26,237 bases of DNA from a virus, in IMG/VR virus record IMGVR_UViG_3300009285_000328, positions 1-26,237 of that record; one strand, given 5' to 3'. The translations under genes were made by a program, and so were the position numbers. Each line of letters begins with the position of its first letter. Position 1 is the stretch's first letter. Positions 21,097 through 26,237 of this stretch are shown here, piece after piece. Below the pieces are notes generated by a model, which saw only the letters and a program-made list of their open reading frames with translations, did no database searches and was not told the DNA's origin.

Positions 21097-21468
21097 TTAA
21101 CACTGTGGTACAAGTTTTTTAAATTCATCTAACTCTATTGGTTCTAAAAACCTTATTTTTTTGTTTTTCCCATAGGCATACTGCATCTCGCTTTTAGTGC
21201 TTTCTCCTATATATCCACCAACATTCAAAACCATTATTTCATCGGCTAAATCAATTTTACGTTTGTGCAATTCGTCAAGCTTCTGCTTTATTTCTGCCAA
21301 CTCGCTTTCCGTTTTGTCTGTAAATAATTCCGCATCCGCCCTCATATCACATCCAATTGACAAAACTATTTTACCGGCAAGAGTTTCTTTGAGATTCGCA
21401 ATATGAAAATCATGATAGAAACGCGTAGAACCGCAAAGGCAAACTATTATTGGCATTTTATTTTTCAT
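21097..21468 (-). CDS. Nucleoside 2-deoxyribosyltransferase-like protein (123 aa)
   Basis: The N-terminus IIVCLCGSTRFYHDF has the GSTRF signature; KIDLADEIMVLNVGGYIGES followed by TKSEMQYAYGKNKKIRF is the typical conserved middle. This small Rossmann-like enzyme family cleaves N-glycosidic bonds of deoxynucleosides or nucleotides, or transfers deoxyribose to a new base. In phages it may scavenge or clean nucleotide pools. The central helix is highly charged (ESELAEIKQKLDELHKRK). Lies between cohesin and dockerin genes. Confidence 0.75.
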   Translation of the reverse strand: MKNKMPIIVCLCGSTRFYHDFHIANLKETLAGKIVLSIGCDMRADAELFTDKTESELAEIKQKLDELHKRKIDLADEIMVLNVGGYIGESTKSEMQYAYGKNKKIRFLEPIELDEFKKLVPQC

Positions 21469-21472
21469 TGTT

Positions 21473-21646
21473 TTACCTTTCTATAAACCAGTTAATTGTT
21501 ACCCATATTGGCTCTTTTATGCCTTCAAACTTAGTAAGGCATCTAATCCGCAAGGCATAATTATAGTGGTTTTCAATATCAATAATTTCAACTTCTTGCC
21601 CCTTGATATTTTTGTGATTGTATGTTTGTGCAAGTTTTAATTCCAT
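21473..21646 (-). CDS. Small hypothetical protein (57 aa)
   Basis: Encodes MELKLAQTYNHKNIKGQEVE then IIDIENHYNYALRIRCLTKF and a WVTINWFIER end. A beta-rich small soluble protein. GGGAG sits about eight bases before the ATG, which overlaps the end of the dockerin gene by ten bases. No family recognised. Confidence 0.6.
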   Translation of the reverse strand: MELKLAQTYNHKNIKGQEVEIIDIENHYNYALRIRCLTKFEGIKEPIWVTINWFIER

Positions 21647-22263
21647 TGTTGCGCTCCCATGTTTTTATTTTGCAATGCTCTGTCAATTATATTTATAGTC
21701 GCATTGCCGTCAAAATCTTTGCGTTCTGAATATTGCCAATCGCCCGCTATACTGCCAAGCGAGTTGTAGAATAGTGCCTTGTCAATAATGTTTACTTTGC
21801 CATCCCGGTCAACGTCACAGAACAGCCCGCGCTCTTGGCAGAATATTGCGCTAACTGTGTCGCTAGGTGTTGACTCAAAACCCATGCTGTCTTTTGCTGT
21901 GACAAAGAATGCAGCCTTTTCGTAGTATCTGACAAGTGGAACATTGGTGACATAAACCGTATCTCTCATGGCTCGCCAAACAACGTAATTCAAATAAATG
22001 CGATATTCCGCAATATCCGGCTCGGTATTCTTTTGCCATGTCAACTTGACGCTATCGCCGGTTACTGAGAAATAGGTGAATCGTTCGGCTGCAAAGGTAT
22101 TTAGCGCGAATAGTAACATAAGCAAGGCCATCCGTTCAAGCAACCTTGTCTGCTTGCGGCACATCCGCCGCGCCGCGCGTTGACTATTGAGTGCCGTCAA
22201 CTTGCCCCACGCAAGTATAATATAGTGCTCCAATATCGAGCATGAATGGCCTGAGAATTTCAC
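21637..22263 (-). CDS. Exported FN3-dockerin protein (208 aa)
   Basis: A hydrophobic signal segment MALLMLLFALNTFAAE (45-60) is followed by a fibronectin III-like domain (about 62-140: VKLTWQKNTEPDIAEYRIYL) and a type I dockerin (about 148-204). Both calcium loops keep the D-x-D-x-D/N-G/A...N-I-I-D pattern: DVDRDGKVNIID (150-161) and DFDGNATINIID (183-194). Dockerins attach proteins to cohesins. The GTG start overlaps the upstream TGA with GAGAGGCG before it; the 44 residues before the signal are unexplained, and an internal ATG (codon 34 or 45) may be the real start. A cohesin-like lipoprotein is encoded nearby. Confidence 0.8.
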   Translation of the reverse strand: MKFSGHSCSILEHYIILAWGKLTALNSQRAARRMCRKQTRLLERMALLMLLFALNTFAAERFTYFSVTGDSVKLTWQKNTEPDIAEYRIYLNYVVWRAMRDTVYVTNVPLVRYYEKAAFFVTAKDSMGFESTPSDTVSAIFCQERGLFCDVDRDGKVNIIDKALFYNSLGSIAGDWQYSERKDFDGNATINIIDRALQNKNMGAQQWN

Positions 22264-22685
22264 TTTATCGCCTCTCTTTTTGCGTATACCGCTTTGTAAT
22301 AGTCCAATACTGTTTGACGCGCCTCAATTTCAAAATATATATGCTCATAACCCCGCGCTATCCATTGCCAGAAGTATATGAGCGTCCACCAAAACAACCC
22401 TTGCCGCTGTTGCCACAAGTGGATAAATTCTTCGATTAACAGCCCTTCACCAAAAGTATCTGCCGGTTTACGAAAGTCATAGCGTTTATCCATAACTACT
22501 ATGAACCGCCAATAGCCCGCGCCATTAAACCAGCGTGAAAATAAATTCCAGAATGGCGAAGCGTAAACAATAAATACGCGATTCGCGAATTGAAAAGACT
22601 TAACGCCAAAGTTCTGAGAAAGCGTAAACTTCATTTCCCAACTGGCATTTTTGCGAAGATAACTATCTAATCGAAGTATCTTCAT
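22260..22685 (-). CDS. Degenerate HExxH-type hypothetical protein (141 aa)
   Basis: Residues 84-122 (IEEFIHLWQQRQ, a Trp/Tyr-rich spacer, YFEIEARQ) follow the pattern of small membrane-associated zinc metalloproteases with HExxH...Q and a downstream E-x-E-A. Here the first His is Glu (EEFIH). The spacer is rich in Trp and Phe and could touch membrane. Either a catalytically altered or inactive relative, or convergence. Coupled by GTGA to the dockerin gene. Confidence 0.6.
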   Translation of the reverse strand: MKILRLDSYLRKNASWEMKFTLSQNFGVKSFQFANRVFIVYASPFWNLFSRWFNGAGYWRFIVVMDKRYDFRKPADTFGEGLLIEEFIHLWQQRQGLFWWTLIYFWQWIARGYEHIYFEIEARQTVLDYYKAVYAKREAIK

Positions 22686-22890
22686 TTATGCCTCTGCTTT
22701 TTCCGATCCAGTGTTTCGCAAATATCTCGCTCATTTTTTCGTCTGCTATTGCACCGGCTTTGCACAGTGCCAGAAAAATGTAAAGTACAATGCATGTTGG
22801 TATAATGATATACCAACCTATTGCCTTGCATAAGGCGATATAGCCAAAGGCCAGCAACACCCAAAAGCAACTTCTAAGAATTAGTAGCAT
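22663..22890 (-). CDS. Two-helix membrane protein (75 aa)
   Basis: Hydrophobic helices at about 2-20 and 26-46 (IIIPTCIVLYIFLALCKA), then a basic, soluble tail ending EDTSIR. GAGAGGG six bases before the ATG. It overlaps the PD-(D/E)XK gene at its start and the next gene at its end. No family recognised. Confidence 0.65.
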   Translation of the reverse strand: MLLILRSCFWVLLAFGYIALCKAIGWYIIIPTCIVLYIFLALCKAGAIADEKMSEIFAKHWIGKSRGINEDTSIR

Positions 22891-23143
22891 GTTCTACCCT
22901 CTCAAAGAATTCCACTGCGTTTGTAATTACCAGATAATTTTTGCCAAACATATTTCTTACTAGCCCCTCGTGAGTAGTTAAGGAATCCTTAACAACTGCC
23001 TTGACTTCCACCAACCACACGCCACGGTAATTGCATATCAAGTCAAAGCCTATCCCTTGCGAGCTTACCACCAGCACAGGCACACCGGCATTTCTAAGTG
23101 CCTCTACAATAGCTGGCTGGTTAGCGTCAGTGCGGCAGCGCAT
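22874..23143 (-). CDS. PD-(D/E)XK nuclease, VRR-NUC-like (89 aa)
   Basis: RTDANQPAIVEALRNAGVPV then GIGFDLICNYRG and VWLVEVKA, later LTTHEG, form the compact phage VRR-NUC-like pattern: R..DaNq helix, Asp in F-D-L (usually P-D-L), and E-V-K. This nuclease fold acts on structured DNA or in replication/repair. The domain is of full length for the stand-alone phage family. TAATG overlap with the upstream gene supports the start. Confidence 0.8.
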   Translation of the reverse strand: MRCRTDANQPAIVEALRNAGVPVLVVSSQGIGFDLICNYRGVWLVEVKAVVKDSLTTHEGLVRNMFGKNYLVITNAVEFFERVEHATNS

Positions 23144-23439
23144 TATTCGGCCCTGTACTGTGGTGGAAGTGGTTGCCAGGCTTCTATCTCTCTAAGCCAA
23201 TAGTCCGCACTTGGTTTTACATAGAAAAGAATTGTGCGCATTTTAAGTATCTTATATTGCACAAGATATCTACACTTCTCTTTCGGCAAATCCGCTTCCG
23301 TGTGAATTTCAGTCCAGTCGCCGTGCTGTTCATAATCGGCAATAATCTTTTCGAGCCGCTTCTTCACGCTGTACGCCGGTGGGTATCTCTCTAATTCAAC
23401 CAGCGGCAAAAGCTCTTTTACTTTGTCTATCAGTTTCAT
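23143..23439 (-). CDS. DUF551-like protein (98 aa)
   Basis: The second half (DWTEIHTEADLPKEKCRYLV then a Y..L..AWQPLPPQ end) follows the DUF551 pattern W-x-x-...-LP-x-...-Y-x-V-...-H/A-W-x-P-LP. The first 38 residues are a helical extension. Family function is unknown; it is common in phage early regions. The following gene starts with TAATG. Confidence 0.68.
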   Translation of the reverse strand: MKLIDKVKELLPLVELERYPPAYSVKKRLEKIIADYEQHGDWTEIHTEADLPKEKCRYLVQYKILKMRTILFYVKPSADYWLREIEAWQPLPPQYRAE

Positions 23440-23451
23440 TTCGGCCTCCTG

Positions 23452-23724
23452 TTAAATTTTTACGCGTTTCATTTCTGGACTATCATCAATAAATTTAATA
23501 TTGTATGGTTCAACAGTATAGACTTCGCCGGATTCTAATTCTACCACACCGATGGCAATAGCACATTCTATGTCGTTGCAAAATCTTTGCTCATTTCCCC
23601 ATGTATGGAAATAGCCTGTTTTCTTGTATCTTTGGTTCATTGAATCGCGTAATTCAACTTCGCATTTTCGTAATTTTTCATTCATTGGTTTATTGTCCTT
23701 TCTAAAATGGTATGTCCTGTTCAT
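23452..23724 (-). CDS. Hypothetical phage protein (90 aa)
   Basis: A basic N-terminus (MNRTYHFRKDNKPMNEKLRK) and a beta-rich C-terminal half (AIGVVELESGEVYTVEPYNI). The ATG overlaps the DnaB TGA (ATGA); an internal ATG at codon 14 with AAGGA upstream is equally possible. No family recognised. Confidence 0.62.
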   Translation of the reverse strand: MNRTYHFRKDNKPMNEKLRKCEVELRDSMNQRYKKTGYFHTWGNEQRFCNDIECAIAIGVVELESGEVYTVEPYNIKFIDDSPEMKRVKI

Positions 23725-25127
23725 ATTGTGTTATTAATGGTTCTGTGGTACTTTTCTTCTATCTCTAAAAACTCTATTCTTTCAGGTACAAAATAGAACG
23801 GCACAATCACATTTGCCCGCCCGTCCCTGTTTTTCGTCACTGAAATAAACGCCGCGTTGTCTGTTGAATATGTTTTCTTTTCTTTTCCAGCGTCTATTGT
23901 CACTTCGCGCAGCCCGTACATTTCCGGCCTTATGACGAACATAACTATATCAGCATCTTGCTCTATGTGCCCACTCTCGCGCAAATCTGAATTTTGCGGC
24001 CAACGGAATTTCGGTTTTTTAGTCGCCTCATTATTTGAAGATGCTTTCTCTATATCTCTTGATAGCTGACACAAAACAAGCACCGGAATATCGAAATCTT
24101 TTGACATGCCCTTCAGCTTGCCGGTTACGGTTCCTATTTCAATGTTTTTATTATTGTATTTGCTTTGCGTGTCGATCAAGCCTAAATAGTCGATAATCAA
24201 TATTTTTATTTTCTTTTGAGCAACCAAACGCCGCGCTTTGGCCTTTATTTGCATTACTGTTTGTCCGCATCTATCATCAATGTATAAGGGCATTCTTGCA
24301 AGCCGTCCGGCTGAATTTGCTATATTAGGCCAGTCCTTTTTGTCGATGGTTCCAATACGGGCCTTTGAGCTGTCGAATTTTGCGTCTGTTGCAAGCATCC
24401 TTAACATCAATTGTTCTTTTGACATCTCAAGCGAAACAAATCCAACAGGAACGCCAGACAATGCTATCTTACGGGCAACGTTAAGCGCAAATGCTGTTTT
24501 CCCGTGTGACGGCCTCCCGGCAAGAATAGCGAGCCTGTTCGCCTCAATTCCGCACAATATAGAATCAAGCCTGGAATATCCAGTTATTATGCCGTGCATT
24601 TTCCCCGGAGTTTGCGCTCTCAGTTCCATATCATCTGTTACATTGTACAAAACAGAGCCGCATTCTTCAAATTGTTCCGTGTTTGTCGATATTGTAGTGA
24701 GCAGTTTTTCGTCTGTTTCTTCTACAATTTCTACAGCACTCTTTTCCTGTTCATAGCATTTATTTTCAATTTCCCTGGATAAAATTATCAGCCTTCGCAA
24801 TGCAGATAAATTATTCATCTTATTGCAATACTGCTCTATATTTGAAGTGGAAGGAATTTTTTCTATCAACTCTGTCAAATAATAATCTCCGCCAATTTCA
24901 GAGAGCTGACCAATCCTGGCTAATTCTGTTTTTACTGAAATAATATCAACAGCGTCGTTTCTGCCGTATACAGTTCTTGCCGCTTCGAATATTTTTCTGT
25001 GTTTTGGCTGGTAAAAACATTCTTCATTAAGCTGCTCAAAAACACACTCTGCAGCGTCTTTGTCCAGCATTGCACAGCCTAATGCAGCCATTTCAAATTC
25101 AGAATTATTTGGCGGAACTTTATTCAA
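23721..25127 (-). CDS. dnaB: Replicative DNA helicase, DnaB family (468 aa)
   Basis: A hexameric helicase that unwinds the phage replication fork. The N-terminal DnaB domain covers about 1-105 (PPNNSEFEMAALGCAMLDKD). The RecA-like C-terminal domain has Walker A GRPSHGKTA (204-212), Walker B ILIIDYLGLID (309-319), DLRESGHIEQDADIVMF, and a TKNRDGRANV arginine-finger segment. Length is normal. The TTG start has AAGGA upstream. It follows the initiator-like gene by 14 bases. No helicase loader was recognised, so loading may depend on the adjacent initiator or the host. Confidence 0.92.
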   Translation of the reverse strand: MNKVPPNNSEFEMAALGCAMLDKDAAECVFEQLNEECFYQPKHRKIFEAARTVYGRNDAVDIISVKTELARIGQLSEIGGDYYLTELIEKIPSTSNIEQYCNKMNNLSALRRLIILSREIENKCYEQEKSAVEIVEETDEKLLTTISTNTEQFEECGSVLYNVTDDMELRAQTPGKMHGIITGYSRLDSILCGIEANRLAILAGRPSHGKTAFALNVARKIALSGVPVGFVSLEMSKEQLMLRMLATDAKFDSSKARIGTIDKKDWPNIANSAGRLARMPLYIDDRCGQTVMQIKAKARRLVAQKKIKILIIDYLGLIDTQSKYNNKNIEIGTVTGKLKGMSKDFDIPVLVLCQLSRDIEKASSNNEATKKPKFRWPQNSDLRESGHIEQDADIVMFVIRPEMYGLREVTIDAGKEKKTYSTDNAAFISVTKNRDGRANVIVPFYFVPERIEFLEIEEKYHRTINNTI

Positions 25128-25141
25128 TGTTTATCCTTATG

Positions 25142-25945
25142 TTAAGCAAGCATCATTTTGGGGCCACATAGAATTTCTTCGTCTTCAATTGGATTGTCTC
25201 TTGCCTTCCGGTGATATTGCATTAACCTTTCATCTGCTTTGTTCCCATCGTTTACGGTATCAAAAAGGAAATATATCGATGCGTTCCCAGTACTTTTTGC
25301 CCACTCATCAGCCATCAATGCACGGTATGCTTCATGTGCTGCTGTAAATTTGTGTACGCCGTTTATGTCATGAATTAACTTCTTTTTTACTATTCTGTAA
25401 AGTTTTATAGTAAGATCGTGAGGATGTTGCGATTTAACTTCTTTTGTAATGACTTCATCTTTGAGATTTAGTAAAAATTCTCTTATCGGATCTGCAAGTG
25501 GGATTGGTTTGTTATTATTTTCTATTATTTCCTTTTCTTTACTTTCCTTTCCTTTGCCATTTTTAGCCATAGGCTCATATATAGCTGCGCTATGGCTATG
25601 CCATTTTTTACTCGCACCTATTTTACCGCTTTCGGAACGCTCTTTTCTAAACTCGAAATGCCTTAAAAGCCTTTCGCTGTATATAGTATTTCCATCGCAT
25701 TTTAAAAGCTCTAATTCAATACATTTATCAAGTATCTTTTCAAGCGTTTCTTTTGAAACGCCGAATTGTAACGCCTTGCCACTTAGTAAATTGTTATTTA
25801 ATTTCCCGCCGGACTCTGCAAGCATTTCTACCAACATCCAGAAAACGCCATAGCCCTCTGCTCCGCAATGCGCTCGAAGTTCAAGTATTCTTTCATCATT
25901 CCTTGCACTATAGTCATGCGAAAAATAATAAGCATCTTTCGCCAT
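25142..25945 (-). CDS. DUF4373-domain replication initiator-like protein (267 aa)
   Basis: YYFSHDYSARNDERILELRA and YGVFWMLVEMLAESGGKL give the DUF4373 (Lin1244/Lin1753-like) N-terminal winged-helix domain typical of phage replication proteins. The C-terminal half is charged, with a helical segment (AAHEAYRALMADEWAKSTG) that often contacts the helicase. Next to dnaB, the likely role is origin binding and helicase recruitment. The ribosome binding site is weak. No iteron-like repeats were noticed, so the origin is not located. Confidence 0.8.
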   Translation of the reverse strand: MAKDAYYFSHDYSARNDERILELRAHCGAEGYGVFWMLVEMLAESGGKLNNNLLSGKALQFGVSKETLEKILDKCIELELLKCDGNTIYSERLLRHFEFRKERSESGKIGASKKWHSHSAAIYEPMAKNGKGKESKEKEIIENNNKPIPLADPIREFLLNLKDEVITKEVKSQHPHDLTIKLYRIVKKKLIHDINGVHKFTAAHEAYRALMADEWAKSTGNASIYFLFDTVNDGNKADERLMQYHRKARDNPIEDEEILCGPKMMLA

Positions 25946-26009
25946 ATAGGGGCATCCACTACTTTATTTTACACCGCAGCAAAATGTTATTTAACGGGCT
26001 TTTTAAATC

Positions 26010-26049
26010 CCCCGGCCTTAGTTAATTTGGGAGACAGGGCAGGCCGGGG
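26010..26049. repeat. GC-rich 9-bp inverted repeat before the replication genes
   Basis: CCCCGGCCT (26010-26018) and AGGCCGGGG (26041-26049) flank 22 bases. No T-run follows in the direction of transcription, so it is not a classic terminator for the minus strand. It could be an operator, an origin element or a terminator for the opposite strand. The approximately 110 bases between the two genes hold no other feature I can support. Confidence 0.6.
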
Positions 26050-26056
26050 TTTAATA

Positions 26057-26170
26057 TTACCATGAATGGCATTTTAAACACCAATGCCGCGAATGAGCAT
26101 ATGGTACGCAACACCACAGTCCACATTCTGGACAGCGTCCGCACTTACCGCACAAACATTTAATTCTCAT
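26057..26170 (-). CDS. Cys-rich mini-protein (37 aa)
   Basis: Encodes MRIKCLCGKCGRCPECGLWC followed by CVPYAHSRHWCLKCHSW, with nine Cys and three His, enough for two zinc knuckles. AAGGAAACC precedes the ATG, which overlaps the end of a partial upstream frame. Probably a small DNA- or protein-binding zinc protein. Confidence 0.55.
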   Translation of the reverse strand: MRIKCLCGKCGRCPECGLWCCVPYAHSRHWCLKCHSW

Positions 26171-26237
26171 CGGTTTCCTTGTCCCCTACTGTTGCGGTGT
26201 TTGCGTTTGCAACTTGACTTGGTGTGTGTACCTTTAC
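26160..26237 (-). CDS. C-terminal end of an upstream gene (partial, 25 aa visible)
   Basis: The frame is open to the window edge and ends at TAA (26160-26162), encoding ...VKVHTPSQVANANTATVGDK then ETDEN. Its end overlaps the start of the Cys-rich mini-gene as elsewhere in this genome, which supports a real gene. Too short to identify; the acidic tail would suit a single-strand binding or recombination protein, but this is only a guess. Confidence 0.45.
   Translation of the reverse strand, partial: VKVHTPSQVANANTATVGDKETDEN

Noticed and set aside
24238-24756. 172-codon plus-strand open frame
   Set aside because: Antisense to the DnaB helicase, with a composition typical of shadow frames (Ser/Val/Phe-rich) and no family resemblance.
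1-26237. CRISPR arrays, insertion sequences and attachment sites
   Set aside because: No regularly spaced repeats, transposase motifs, integrase or tRNA-end duplications were seen while reading either strand.

Overview
This window is part of a tailed-phage or prophage genome. Essentially every convincing gene lies on the minus strand, so transcription runs right to left. Genes are tightly packed: most neighbours share ATGA, TAATG or GTGA junctions, and AGGAGG-type ribosome binding sites are common. The base composition is moderately AT-rich. The host cannot be named from sequence alone. A lipoprotein signal, a cohesin-like domain and a canonical dockerin (a pairing typical of anaerobic, polysaccharide-degrading or cellulosome-like bacteria) suggest an anaerobe or a relative, but this is inference.

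Layout in the direction of transcription. (1) 26237-22660: a Cys-rich mini-protein, a DUF4373-type replication initiator, a DnaB-family replicative helicase, a DUF551-like protein and a PD-(D/E)XK nuclease of the VRR-NUC type. (2) 22890-20513: an accessory island with a small membrane protein, a protein carrying a degenerate HExxH-like metal site, a secreted FN3-dockerin protein, a nucleoside 2-deoxyribosyltransferase-like enzyme and a cohesin-like lipoprotein. (3) 20506-18062: small regulators (several HTH proteins, a Lar-like zinc ribbon) and a DPPY adenine/cytosine-N4 DNA methyltransferase broken by a frameshift at a run of eight G. (4) 17972-13366: a TM/coiled-coil protein, a calcineurin-like phosphoesterase, a DUF4406-DUF1599 fusion, an HNH protein, a YopX protein and a NinB-like recombination protein. 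(5) 13366-9539: small and large terminase and a DUF935-type portal. (6) 9531-6082: tiny membrane proteins, a radical SAM protein, and a MuF head protein whose C-terminus is an ADP-ribosyltransferase. (7) 6064-3108: a run of small membrane or exported proteins. (8) 3067-1: a promoter-like repeat, a structured leader with a terminator hairpin, then one uninterrupted reading frame of at least 939 codons that leaves the window.

That last frame is the most striking gene. In order it carries a ChaB-like domain, a complete class I SAM-dependent methyltransferase, a phage prohead protease, a scaffold-like coiled coil and the major capsid protein. An internal ribosome binding site precedes the scaffold-capsid part, and an A9G slippery tract sits on the seam between methyltransferase and protease. 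Together with the MuF-ADP-ribosyltransferase fusion, this means two head-morphogenesis proteins carry an AT-rich enzymatic insert that could be packaged and delivered to the host. The second notable set is the phage-encoded cohesin-like lipoprotein plus dockerin protein, which could form a calcium-dependent surface complex. No integrase, tail genes or endolysin were recognised here; they presumably lie outside the window.
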